Assembly: GCA_003427395.1 (NCBI GenBank)
Contig: BFEA01000074.1
Location: forward strand, 3,182,984-3,228,145
Length of the DNA: 45,162 nt
DNA from: Chara braunii
Taxonomy: Eukaryota > Streptophyta > Charophyceae > Charales > Characeae
Direction: 5' to 3'
Part shown: positions 30,101 to 39,243 of the stretch, piece by piece
How positions within the stretch are numbered: position 1 is the first letter of the stretch
How the letters are laid out: each line of letters starts with the position of its first letter
Notes under the pieces: generated by a model
What the model saw: the letters and a program-made list of their open reading frames with translations, nothing else
The model's database searches: none
Told to the model about the DNA's origin: nothing
Position numbers and translations under genes: made by a program

Positions 30101-30489
30101 TCGTCGAGGACATTGGGATAGTACTCCATGTGGGCACGAACCATGGACAGCTGACTCGAACCCAGCCACCCTTATTGCAGAGGATCCCAGTTGATCTCTT
30201 GGTCGGGCCCTCCAATGCCCAGGCAAAGCTGCCACCGAACGGCTCACTGGCATCTCAGGTAATGGACCTGTTAGGGAATGAAGAGGGGGACAAAGATCAC
30301 GACAGCGAGGTGGAAGCAGATAGGGGGGATTCAGACTCGGACGAAAACTTTGAAAATGAACCCCCCGCGGTGGACAGATCAGAAATGACACCCTTCCTCC
30401 AGCTGGAAGGAAACCGGTCAGCGGGAACAGTCCCTGCACTCCCCCCAATCATAAAATACCTGCAACTGACATGCAGCTGGGGAGTGTAG
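27145..30489 (+). CDS. LINE-P ORF1, C-terminal Gln-rich part (1114 codons)
   Basis: In the same frame as 25465-27042, with no other stop from 27043 onward. Residues 1-570 are Pro/Thr/Gln-rich and disordered-looking. About 570-770 is an extreme Gln/Glu/His-rich coiled-coil-like stretch containing a 40-residue tandem repeat. Residues 850-1114 are more globular (QLKELTDWILRHSLSP ... ITELIPPLHWEKIRRR) and end acidic. I recognise no enzymatic motif. Joined with the upstream part, ORF1 would exceed 1,650 codons, several times the size usual for LINE ORF1. ORF2 begins about 20 bp downstream. Minus-strand ORFs over the Gln-rich part are only its complement. Confidence 0.7.
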   Translation: MKNNIHMGQAAASMSTLPGQEAHEPLITLSQLTTPDSRGSKKKMKATKPRTDPQPSTQPREQEGEDEQDSDQGRDTGCSSTTAIETALPENRNHPHPPTLPAPDILLPLEAAATTKTTDPITLLPSAPSPPLALTTIETVALAITSSEHRKGTMAKDKTNCGEKIKQIESRQLGEYPLFQLQTEPLSLPQTDSGATTLMPITNTRTEQQKPRFQPEPLALPQSDHPLPLVIAVTGSLSVVQAKDKHEKKGNGSQQKAMRKLLRFDHLRQITKGLRSLIPAEGDIPTIRPDHLKASQSMLQAVQRLQPQPLQPHQQQQQRDGPQIIRTPDSLTRDPPRTAVLPLEAAPGREINTNMSELLVGQEEERVSSESNEKTGLVNIEEGVPQQSRDLALLPPSPEETPWEKHLLKDASSGNLHHAQQTDGQNTTGTHPQQQTPTTGETASPHTPASPLTNALPDAPPDRQPPPHDHDHTQPGEPHYRHYRTPAYEQMLMEQAQAEAELREAIAYTNAHRVRFPEMDVFIPDLQLESGSESEPDHALDQQNDEQCLTYEVGQEAAFTADQHALFHHLALDQAHMMHQQQEQQESEQNRLLSQATELRPQTEEQQHASLLLHLQQTQHHVQQQREAMGRIETQDQQQVQREREHWPQVQKMLITGEEHQEQQRRVEEPTRLQQDQQQVQREREHWQQVQKMLITGEEQQEQQRRVEEPTRLQQWQQSQEAQNWLRQQQHLYRQKQQRILEQLQQRAVQQHHLQPQPQQQSTWVLQPETPPPIPVEGINRSQDLEMESAPQASVPQATSLDTTLVMDVGIHPVLDHEMETAPQGEGTNGNDREKCPDTWDEEMTSERPGIGSVPSQEKRSSLNTIQDKVVRAQLKELTDWILRHSLSPAAISITELIPPLHWEKIRRRIIAKQQIKQAVNKYTNINEIDWGKVAKAIISTVTALLEELNDKTAGYNFSTELVEVRNKRGCSGLRTNDSQFWPTVLVEDIGIVLHVGTNHGQLTRTQPPLLQRIPVDLLVGPSNAQAKLPPNGSLASQVMDLLGNEEGDKDHDSEVEADRGDSDSDENFENEPPAVDRSEMTPFLQLEGNRSAGTVPALPPIIKYLQLTCSWGV
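29047..29286 (+). repeat. 120-bp in-frame tandem duplication in ORF1
   Basis: Two copies of 120 bp (29047-29166 and 29167-29286) encode a 40-residue unit that starts QDQQQVQREREHW. Only about two nucleotide differences are visible, so it is much younger than the element's other mutations or was homogenised. Confidence 0.9.
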
Positions 30490-30509
30490 GTATCTAGTCC
30501 AAGCCATAA

Positions 30510-32114
30510 ATGAATTTTATGCATCAGCAAATGGACTGCGTACCGTACCAGCCACCTCCCCCAGTGCCTCCCCCCACTCCACAGGTCTCCCGCCCTTTAA
30601 GGAGGCTCCCAGACTGGGAAAAAAAACTCAAACAGGTCGATTTGGACATAAGAGCACTTAACTTGATTGGTTTAACGCAGACATTACCAGAAAAGCGAGA
30701 CGCCATTTGGTGAATATTAAAAGGGGAAGACTCAGGAAACTGGCCAGACGTGATATGCGTTCAGGAAATGCACCTCACACACTCCGCCCCACATAAGGCA
30801 AAAGAAAAGTGAGTATGGCCATGTACATCCTTCTCAGCCCCGGGGAGGTCTGGCGCTTCAACAGGAGTGGCCATATGGATTCCCCCCTCCTCGTGGATCA
30901 CACCCATAGCATGTGAATATGATAGACAAGATGGTCGATGGGTGTATGTCAAAGCGAAGATAGGCGAAAAGGAGGTAGGAATTGTTGGTGTATACGGCCC
31001 AAATGATCCTTTAGACTGAGCACAATTTCTACACCAGCTCTACCAGGAGCTACCCTCAGGGCCCCCATTGATCATTGTCGGGGATTTCAACATCACACCG
31101 GACCCGATACTAGATAGGAGGTCTTCGTCACAACATGAGGAGAGGGATGCCACCCAGCATAGCATGACCCCGGATGTGGAGATGCTGGCGAGGTTCATGG
31201 CTGCACTGCAGCTCACGGACACCTACAGGACGCTCCATCCAACCAAAAGAGCATACACATGTGTTCGGTCAAGATGGGCTGCAGGTAGATCAAACTCCCG
31301 AATCGACCTCATCCTCATCTTTGAGGAACTAATTGGAGCACTGACAGTGACCGATATCATGACCGTCAGTCCATGCAAGTCTTTTGATCATAGAGGAATA
31401 GTGCTTGGCATATCCTTCCTGAATCAAATTGAAAGGGGTCCCAATTTCTACAAGTTCAATACTTCGCTCCTGAAACTGCAAGCTTTGAAGGACTTGGTAA
31501 ATAATTTTTGGGAATATTGGATCACTCGACGAGGAGCATCTTGTTCAGTAGTACACTCGTTCAATGACGACCTTGCACAATTGAGAGACCGTGTCAAAAA
31601 ATTCTTAATTAATCACGCTAGGGGACGCAAGGCCACACTAAACAGCCTGCTCAGGAATTTAGAAGAATGGGATAAAAACTTACAGACAGACCCCCTAGAT
31701 GAGAAGACCTATAACAAACTGCAAATGACAAGGGACCACCTTCAGTCCTACTTGGAACATCAAACTGAGGCGTGGAGAGTGCAAGCAAGAATACGGCGAC
31801 AAGACACCGAAGGAACAATGGCCAAGGTATTTTTCAGAAAAGCAAGGGCAAGGGCAAGGATGACAATGGTAGCTTCGTTGAAGCACCCCTTTAACCACAC
31901 CCTACCTGATGCAACCAACGCCTACACCATTGTAGACTATGCTGCCCAGTTCTATCAGAAACTCTACGCACTAGAATCCTCACAATGGGGGAACGAACAA
32001 CTCACAAACGCTCGGAACCTCATGCTCCAACAGCTTCCGTTGATGCTTTCAACTCAACAAAAAATGCATATGGAGACACCTCTCTCTATCGACGAACTAC
32101 TAGAGGCACTATAA
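30510..32114 (+). pseudogene. LINE-P ORF2, endonuclease domain and linker
   Basis: An APE-type endonuclease, which nicks the genomic target to prime reverse transcription. Motifs in order: DVICVQEMHL (catalytic Glu), GVAIWI, VGVYGPNDP, LIIVGDFNITPDP (D-x-N), SRIDLIL and SFDHRGIV (the final D-H pair). The frame is constant from 30510, but TGA stops interrupt it at 30711, 30810 and 31017, and TAA at 32112. All three TGAs could be former TGG (Trp). The long open part starts at 31068. The linker (31700-32110) has a Lys/Arg-rich helix and the FYQKLYALE motif preceding RT. The RT is in the same frame 3 bp after the TAA. Confidence 0.85.
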
Positions 32115-32117
32115 GGG

Positions 32118-33587
32118 ATGAAGGAGGAAAATATGCCCGGCCTGGACTCCTTTCCAAAGGAGTTTTGGCTCCAGCAATGGGAAGTCTTCAAGAGTAGCCT
32201 GTCAGACTATGTTCAAGCCGTGAGACAGGAAGGGACCTTTGGGGGATTGGTTAGCCAGGGGGTCACCACCCTGTTGCACAAGAAAGGAGACAAAGCAGAC
32301 GTCAGAAACTACAGACCCATCACACTTCTCCCCCTCCCCTACAAGATTGTTTCTAAAGGCCCCACTAACAGCCTGCTCCCGTACATGGAACACCTCATCC
32401 ACCTGGACCAGACACGGTTCACGCCACAAAGGAACATCCAAGATAATGTCCTGCTGGTCAACGAAACCATCAAGTACACGAGACATCATAAGAGAGAGGC
32501 GGCAATCTTGTTCATCGACTTTGAAAAAGCATATGATCACGTGGATTGGGACTTTTTGGACTGTTGTCTACGCAAAATGAATTTTGGGGAATCTTTCAGG
32601 GCGTGGGTAGCCATAATGCATACGACCGCAACTACCAACATTACAGTCAATGGTCACCTATCACCCCCCTTCGAGCTGCAGCGGTCCGTGAGACAGGGGC
32701 ACCCCATTGCCCCCCTCCTCTTTGTACTGGTCATGGAGGCCCTCGCAGCTATGATCCGGGCTAACCCAGCGATAAAACGCATCGACATCCGGAAACTGCC
32801 ACCACATCTCGTACCTGTCACATCTTTACTGGCTGATGACCTCACGGTCCTCATCAAAGTCACTGCATCCTCCTTACAGGCACTAACAGAGACCATACAC
32901 ACTTTTGTCATGACCACCGATATGAAAGTCAACTGGGGAACAAAAACTGAAGGGTGGTGGTTGAGCCTGACCGGATCAAAACCACCCCTAGCACCCCCAG
33001 TTAACTGGCGCCCCAGTGAGGAGGCAATCATAATTTTAGGCATCAGGCTCACAGCGCTCGGCCCTCCGAAAAATCATGGACAAATTTTAGTTGAAACGGC
33101 CTTCAAAAGACTGGCACATTGGGACGGTCTCCACAGGTCACTCATAGGTCGGGCACTGGCAATAAACAATGTCGTCCGAGCCACGATTTGGTACAAGACG
33201 GCCTTCTGGGAAATCCCTAAAGCACAACTTGCAGCACTACCAACGGCCGTATCTGCCTTCTTATGGAAAAACGATCATGAGCAAGTGAAGTGTATTAAGA
33301 GGGTGGGTTGGAAGTACATTACCGAACCCAAAAAAGTGGGTGGCCTGGGCATATTGGACCCAGGGGACGAGATCAAAGCTCTTATTTTTAAAATGATCAC
33401 CCAATTGTTGTTGGCTACAGATGTCCCCCGGGTACCACTGACGCTCATTCAACTGGCTCTTCTGGTCCCTCCGTCCCCGCCAGAGAACCCTGTCCACCCA
33501 CTGTGCTGGCTAACAAACAAGGCATGGTCTATTCCAGGCCCGCGAAAACACAAGCGGGATGGGACGACACGCAATGACACCAAGTGA
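32118..33587 (+). CDS. LINE-P ORF2, reverse transcriptase domain (489 codons)
   Basis: A complete LINE RT palm. Visible motifs: NMPGLDSFPKEF (entry), GVTTLLHKKGD, NYRPITLLPLPYKIVSK, QTRFTPQRNIQDNVL, FIDFEKAYDHVDW (motif A Asp), SVRQGHPIAPLLFVL (motif B) and LLADDLTVL (motif C Asp-Asp). The thumb follows (IGRALAINNVVRAT) and then GGLGILDPGDEIKAL. Both catalytic aspartate sites are intact, so this part is well preserved. It is in frame with the endonuclease region upstream, separated by one TAA. The ATG at 32118 is not a natural start; the protein was once one polypeptide. Confidence 0.9.
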   Translation: MKEENMPGLDSFPKEFWLQQWEVFKSSLSDYVQAVRQEGTFGGLVSQGVTTLLHKKGDKADVRNYRPITLLPLPYKIVSKGPTNSLLPYMEHLIHLDQTRFTPQRNIQDNVLLVNETIKYTRHHKREAAILFIDFEKAYDHVDWDFLDCCLRKMNFGESFRAWVAIMHTTATTNITVNGHLSPPFELQRSVRQGHPIAPLLFVLVMEALAAMIRANPAIKRIDIRKLPPHLVPVTSLLADDLTVLIKVTASSLQALTETIHTFVMTTDMKVNWGTKTEGWWLSLTGSKPPLAPPVNWRPSEEAIIILGIRLTALGPPKNHGQILVETAFKRLAHWDGLHRSLIGRALAINNVVRATIWYKTAFWEIPKAQLAALPTAVSAFLWKNDHEQVKCIKRVGWKYITEPKKVGGLGILDPGDEIKALIFKMITQLLLATDVPRVPLTLIQLALLVPPSPPENPVHPLCWLTNKAWSIPGPRKHKRDGTTRNDTK

Positions 33588-34018
33588 GACCTTAAACACA
33601 ACCCGCTTTGGACGAACATCATGCGCTTGTGGCGGGACATGGGCCCGACAAACAAACCTCCCCCTCCCCAGATGGGACGACATATGGAGGCAACCGATAT
33701 TTGAAAACCCACATATACTGGATGATATCGGTCACCCCCTCTCCTTGGCAGCCAACAGCCATTGGATGACATGGGTGAGAAATGATCTGTTTGGGATAGG
33801 GGATCTGTGGGATATTAAGTAGGAGGGTAAGCGGAAGACAACCCAACAACTGCCGCCAGCACTTAGACACATAAAAAACAGTCAAGCAAAACTTGACCAA
33901 CTCCAGGCTGCAGTACCTCTGAGTTGGGTGGCAGCATTAAAAAACGGCCCACAACTAAGAATGGATCACCGGATCTCCAAAAACGATGCCAACCCCATCC
34001 CCATGGTCATATATGATA
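33559..34018 (+). pseudogene. LINE-P ORF2 post-RT region, frame 2
   Basis: After a frameshift near 33560-33590 the frame gives WDDIWRQPIFENPHILDD and SLAANSHWMTWV, then LGIGDLWDIK and a stop at 33820. It reopens to about 34020. The same phrases occur in decayed form on the minus strand at 10.8-11.1 kb, so this is a conserved part of the LINE family. Confidence 0.75.
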
Positions 34019-34585
34019 TATAAAGTATCCAAAGTGGTTGCGGACACAGTACAATTCCAGGCTTATGAACCGGACTTGTCAGGGGCGAAATGGACTCATC
34101 TGAGAAAGGAGTCTGACCTTGACTGCCAGCAACCCATACATAACCTCACCAGAATTAGAGTAGTGGGGGAATAGGACACAGGGTACTTCGCCTTTGAGAT
34201 GGCCTCCCCGATTTGTGCCCTCCCTTTTGACCCAGAAGAATGGGAATGGTCGGGCCACAAACCCACTCCGATCTGGTGTTACACGGTGAAGGAAGGATAC
34301 AAACAGGCACATCGTCTCCACCCATCATCCCTAATTGTCCGCAACAGATGGAACTGGGACTCACCACTGGATGAATCGACATTAAGAGATATCCCATGGA
34401 CCTCCTATGCACACATTATGCTGACCTCTCACCGGGCCCTTCAGTGGCAGATCATGCACCGTTGCCTCCCAACCCCGGACTGGATAACAACACACTCAAA
34501 CCTTGAACAAAAAGGGGTGTTGTCTCCGATATGCACGTATTGTGGGACCTCTCAACATCATAATGTTGAGTACCTCTCACTTTAA
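33986..34585 (+). pseudogene. LINE-P ORF2 C-terminus with zinc-binding motif
   Basis: In a third frame, with one TAG near 34172, it reads LPFDPEEWEWSG ... VKEGYKQAH ... RALQWQIMHRCLPTPDWI ... ICTYCGTSQHHNVEYLSL. The C-x2-C beginning matches the RT-associated zinc-binding domain at the end of plant LINE ORF2. The second half (H...C) is cut off by a stop at 34585, and LINE similarity ends soon after. No poly(A) tail was found, so the 3' end is deleted or displaced. Confidence 0.75.
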
Positions 34586-34642
34586 AATGCCACCCCCGCA
34601 AAAAGCCAAACGAACCATGATGTTGAGTACCTCTCACTTTAA
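34563..34642 (+). repeat. 23-bp perfect direct repeat at the LINE-P break
   Basis: A 23-bp word starting ATGTTGAGTACCTCTCAC is found at 34563-34585 and 34620-34642, a spacing of 57 bp. It falls just where LINE-P coding sequence stops matching its family. A slippage or microhomology-mediated rearrangement may have formed the break. Confidence 0.8.
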
Positions 34643-35336
34643 TCCTACCCTCTCCTCCGTGTCACTTCCTAACGAATGGGATCACTCCTCATCGTGCTTA
34701 TCTGCACTCTTTTCTTTTTCCTTTTCTTGCTTCCCACTGACCTGTTTCAAAACTATCCAGTTTTGGCAGTTTAATAGTAGTTGTAGCCTCCTGGATGTAC
34801 TCCCCGGACCGTCATAGGCTTCGGTTCAAAAGAGGCGACTGTACATCAGTAGGTAAAAAGTGAGGTAGAATTAGATTTAGCAGTGCTCACAATAGTCTCA
34901 GTACTGTTTTGTTATAGGTTTTGTCAAGGCTGGCGGCTCTTTCTCTAGGTGTGTTTTTTTGGTTAACAGGGTAGTAAGGCCGAAATAGGCCTACTCTTGC
35001 ACAGTTTCTCAAGAGTCTCTCAATAGGATTTTGTTAGTTGTACAGGAAATAGTACCCTCTGTAGGACATAGATAGAGTAGTCTGTAGTTCTAGGAACTAC
35101 ACAGCCAATGAGCTGCTAGGTCTGTAGGAAAGGCCTACAGGGTTTCAGCCTGTAAGCTAAGCTGGATGATGCTTCCAGATATCTGTTTTGAACCGGGAAG
35201 TAATGTAGAGGACCCCGGCCTCTGAATGTCTTTGAGTAATTGGAACTGAATTTTGAGAGGGGGGGGTGGGGGGGGGGCGGAAACAAAAATAAAGTTGCAA
35301 AAAAAAAAGTTTAAAAATCCAGTTTTTATTTTTCTT
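34643..35336. other. Unassigned non-coding stretch
   Basis: No gene is seen. The stretch has several 'gtagg' and 'ctgtag' words and a G-run at about 35259-35280 followed by A-rich sequence. The last 14-17 bases before 35353 are the left target duplication of LINE-T. Confidence 0.35.
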
Positions 35337-35517
35337 AAATGCAGACTCCTCTGGACACCCCAATCCGATCTTTGGAATTCGACCCCGCGGAATGGGCTTG
35401 GAAGCCGAACATTTCCAACAACATTAAGACCAAAATCCCAATCCAAGATTATACAGTCAAAACTGGGTATAGACTATCCCTGAAGACTAAAAACCCGGAC
35501 CCTATCATCAAAAACAG

Positions 35518-36228
35518 ATGGCGGAACCTCTTGGGGAAGCAGACAAAATCACACAGATCCACTGGAAAAAATTCAAGCAAGTCCGACCAGTTAAGATTAG
35601 AAGTCTACAATGGCTGATCGTTTATGCAGCCTTACCAGTCAACCATTGGCTGCACACCAGACGGAAAGCCACAGATCCTAACAGTTCGGAACTATGCACA
35701 GTCTGCAGCGAAGGCATGATAGAAGATATAGTTCACTGTCTGGTACGTTGCAAAGAGGCGACCGAATACTGGGCCAGAGCTTCTTCTCTTTGGGATTCCC
35801 TCTTCTCATCCCCCTTCCCTGATCAGGCCATTCAACTGCTCCTCTTGTCCAATATCCCCGCTATGGCACGAAAGTCAGAGAAGATTTGGTTCNAACTCAT
35901 CAGGAAAGTGACCCTTTGGATAATTTGGAAGGAGAGATGCAGCAGATCAATTGAAGGGCAGTCCAACCCACGGGAGAAGGTATGGAGTGAAACTCGAACA
36001 ATGATTCAAGCAGAGATTCTTTCCAGATGGCNGAAAGTCAGACAAGCATGGACAGAAGACGAAGAACAANGAAAGAAGGACAGACTGCGCTTCTACAGGA
36101 ACTGGCTCAANAATGGCAAGATCGCTGAAATACGTGAGGATCGCATCTGCTGGAAGGAATGGCATAACTCAGCATCGGAGAGGGGCCCCCAACATCAGAC
36201 AATGCCATACAACACAGTTACATCCTGA
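35518..36228 (+). pseudogene. LINE-T ORF2 C-terminal part with zinc-binding domain
   Basis: An open frame of 236 codons with four ambiguous bases. CTVCSEGMIEDIVHCLVRC gives a C-x2-C...H-x4-C pattern of the RT-associated zinc-binding domain. It is followed by EYWARASSLWDSL, VTLWIIWKERC and a Trp-rich end, ICWKEWHNSAS. The start of the truncated ORF is in another frame (35339-35617), so there is a shift near 35520-35600. LINE enzymatic domains are absent because of the truncation. Confidence 0.8.
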
Positions 36229-36700
36229 GGCTCAAAGGAGGAGGAGGGAGCAAGAGAAGGCTATGAAGAAAGAGGCAGAAGGCGATATAGCAGAACAGCT
36301 GAGGTATGCATTAGCGGAAGCGCGCGCAGCGAAGGGCATTTCCCGAAAGTTACGCCAGCAACTCAGACAACAGCACGAGCTCATAATGAAGAAGGACAAG
36401 GAGTTGCTGAGATTGACGGATAAATATACCCGACTTGCGGAGGCAGTCAAGGCTCCGCCAGCGTCAGAACCAAAGCCAGAATCTGATGTGTTGGAGAAGG
36501 AACAGGAAATTCAGATGGACGAGGATCAAGAGTACATGGACAGACGATGAAGAGCAGCGGAAGAAGGCTAGAAACAAGTTCACCAAGACATGGTAGGTAG
36601 GGGGGAAGGTTGCTGAGTTGCGGAATGATCGTATCTGTTGGAAGGAGTGGCACAACTCCGCTTCAAGAAGGAATCTGGAACAGCAAAGCATGGAATCAGG
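36229..36700 (+). pseudogene. Coiled-coil segment and second copy of the LINE-T C-terminus
   Basis: A frame open to 36550 (entering from 36113) gives a highly charged coiled coil (EQEKAMKKEAEGDIAEQL ... KLRQQLRQQHELIMKKDKELL). After it, 36536-36690 is a diverged second copy of 36049-36200, with the same catggacag...gatcg-atctg-tggaagga order, which encodes the WKEWHNSAS-type end. The coiled coil is thus flanked by a duplicated C-terminal motif. It may be part of the LINE protein or a small insertion. Confidence 0.5.
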
Positions 36701-36903
36701 GCATGGAACCCTCGAGCCAGAATCTAATTGAGACAGTTCTGCTTTCGGGTCACTACTTTTGATGTACAACCGTGGGGACCAGGATGCAGGCTAGTAATGA
36801 AGGCGAGCAAGGGAGGTAAGGGCCAAAGCAAAAGGTTTCGGAGCAATGAGGAAGGCAGTCCTTGAATGGAAATGGTATATTGGGGAGCGGTTAAGAAGGA
36901 CGA

Positions 36904-36925
36904 GGGTTTAGGGTTTAGGGTTTAG
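36904..36925 (+). repeat. Interstitial TTTAGGG telomere repeats, 3 copies
   Basis: Three perfect copies of the plant telomere heptamer (GGGTTTA)3 lie in the 3' part of LINE-T. The tract supports a green-lineage origin. Such short tracts can arise by telomerase action at breaks or be part of the element's 3' UTR. Confidence 0.8.
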
Positions 36926-37242
36926 TGATTGCTCAGGTAAAAGGAAAGCAGGTGGAATGGGAAGGGCTCGGGTTGATGATCACAATAGTGGGAATCTTTC
37001 TAGGATTCAGCGATGGAATTTGGCAGACCTAATTGTCCGGTCTGAGAGGAAAGAGAGAGGATGGGCAAGCTGGCAGTCAATCTTCCACTGAGGTGGAGCA
37101 ATCAATGCTGTCCAGGGGTCCTTCGGCCAGACGGAAGGAAGCATGAGTGAGTCCCAACGATGTAATTTTGACTTGCCTTTGGAATAGGAACCGGACTGAT
37201 GCTCCCCAGAATAGAATGGAGCCGGGACCATAAGGCCCTGAT

Positions 37243-37274
<32 letters not shown>

Positions 37275-37297
37275 TGCAGACTCCTCTGCAAGGAAAA

Positions 37298-38225
37298 TGA
37301 GCGATAGCGAACTTCAGAAATTAAACAACATCATACACATGAGACCAGATAGTCGTGACCTCGAACGAATAGCATAATTGCATCACGAGTTCCACCAAAT
37401 AAGAACACAGCAAAAACTCATAATTGATAATGCTGAAATAGTCTCATCATCATCAACGAAGAACCAATGTCGATATCCTATCTGGCGCTCGGCACCCAGA
37501 CTACAGATGGCAGATCCTATCTAGCCTAATCTACAATGCCGCCGATGACGTCAACACCTCCCCGAAGTACGAGCAGATCTCGGCCAATGTCGTACGCTTC
37601 AAGCACCAGGTATGTCTCTCGTATCACTCACAACCTCGTTTCCCAACTCACAGATGCCATATCCACCAAAGGACCACCATGCACCCCATCTAGCATACAG
37701 CAGCGCAGCTCAGCTATGGCTGTCTGCTCCTTCCAGCTCGCCCGTGAGCGCGTGAGCACTGGCCAGCGTTAGCGCAGCAGCGCTTGCCTAACATGCAGCC
37801 AGTGTCCGAATGCCGAATGCGTGGGCAGGCACTTTCCTAAATGGAAGTGGCCTGCCTGCTTGCGTGCAACTTGGTAGTGTTGGGCCCCTGCCCAGAAGCT
37901 TCCGGTAGGCCCAGAGAGGCCGAGCCCCAGTCCAAACAAGTCAGGCCCTGGGCCTGTGGTGGTTGCCCGTATCCCACTGCCCGCAGCCTGTGTTCGGTCC
38001 ATGTTGCGAATCTGGCCCAGGGCCTGCCTCAGTTACATTGGAAAGAGGCAGCCTGGGCCTGGACGCTCTCAACCAACTGGCGCTGCGCAACTGCCTGAAT
38101 TTCCCCAGTTGCGTGGTGACCCCAAAAATGGTCTGTAGGCCTCGGTCGAGCCTGCCTTCACTTAGGGCGGGTGATTGTGTTGAAAATCGGTCCCAGTAGG
38201 GTGTATCGAGGCCTTGTGCCTCGCA
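37298..38225 (-). repeat. LTR-B, 3' LTR (element on minus strand)
   Basis: 928 bp, starting TGAGCGATAG and ending GTGCCTCGCA on the plus strand. On the minus strand it therefore has the canonical TG...CA termini. The partner is 43846-44774. Similarity is high along the whole length, and flanks are unrelated on the outer side. No 5-bp target duplication was found: gaaaa lies at the left border and cctca at the right. Confidence 0.9.
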
Positions 38226-38238
38226 TTCCCTCCTCCAT
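38226..38238 (-). promoter_or_regulatory. LTR-B polypurine tract
   Basis: On the minus strand ATGGAGGAGGGAA abuts the TG of the 3' LTR. It is the primer for plus-strand DNA synthesis in Ty3-type elements. Confidence 0.75.
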
Positions 38239-39243
38239 ACTTCGCTAGTCCTATGTGTCTTTAATAATCTGGCGTTTTCCCTTCTGCAGAGACTTTTCAT
38301 ATTGGGCGACAGCCTGAGGAGCGGTCTGCATCAGTTCCTCCTTGGTAAACCATCAATCCTCCTTTGGATCAGTATGATGTCTGAACCGAACTCGGTACTG
38401 CAGCTTCGGTTTCGGAGGACGTCCCCTGCCTGTCGGTCTTGGAACTGGCATTTCCTTGTGGTCAATGATGTCGACCTCTCCATCCATGGTTGGGGGCGTG
38501 CAACGAGAGGGAAACTGATCTGTTTCTCTGGAGGGTGCGAGTTTAGAAGCGTGAAATACAGGGTACGTACGTAAGTGACCAGGAATGCGAATAGCATATG
38601 ATGGCCCATCCGGTTCATCCCCAACAACATCTAGGACATCCCATGGTCCAAAGTACTGTGGCATGAGCTTGCGGGAGATCCTGTGCTCCTGTCCCAGTTC
38701 TGAGGACTTAACCAAGACTCTCTCTCCTACCTGAAACGTAGACGGGCGACGGCGCTTGTTCTCAGATTCTATCATCGTCGCCTGAGCCTTATACATTTGT
38801 TCAACAACCTGCTGAATCAGACGCTCATAACGATAAGCAAATTCTAAGGTTCCTGGTGCAACAGAAGGCTGGTTATCAGGTAGTAAGAAATCTAAGGGCA
38901 GTCTAGGCTTGAAGGTCAATAGTAGACTGTTCGGGCTCACTCCTGTTGCGCTGTGCACAACGTTATTGTACAGGCTGGCGATGAGAGCAATTTTCTCATC
39001 CTAGTCTACCTGATTAGGCTTGATGCAGTGCCTCAGCAGGTGTTGTACAACGCGGTTCAACTGCTCTGCTTGCCTATTCGCCTCTGAATGGTTCCCTAAT
39101 GTCATCTGCAACTGCGTTCCCTGCTCTGCAACTGCGGCTTTCCACAGTTCACTAGTGAATCGCACATCATGGTCACTGACTATAGATTTTGACAGTCAAA
39201 AATCTCTGACCCAGTTCTCTTTGAACAACTTAATTATGTACTC
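38230..39243 (-). pseudogene. LTR-B integrase second half, C-terminal domain and chromodomain
   Basis: The minus strand reads LFKENWVRDF*LSKSIVSDHDVRFTSELWK, with the second catalytic Asp of the D,D,E triad, and then HSEANRQAEQ with the catalytic Glu. SATGVSPNSLLLTFKPRLPL, the basic ERVLVKSSEL domain, RTYPVFHASKL and a chromodomain-like end (YRVRFRHHTDPKED*WFTKEEL) follow. Stops interrupt it at VRDF*, at one point near 39002, and at KED*. The integrase joins the element cDNA to the genome, and the chromodomain directs it to heterochromatin. It is broken from its first half by the element at 39244-39764. Confidence 0.85.

Larger units (their letters stand above)
35354..37272 (+). mobile_element. 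LINE-T: 5'-truncated LINE with target duplication
   Basis: The direct repeat aaatgcagactcctctg (17 bp) is found at 35337-35353 and 37273-37289. The second copy directly follows a run of about 25 A. The segment between starts in mid-ORF2 (FDPAEWAWKPN, equivalent to FDPEEWEWSG of LINE-P) and ends in the LINE 3' UTR. This is a textbook target-primed insertion with 5' truncation. Two or three As of the repeat may belong to the tail. Confidence 0.85.
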
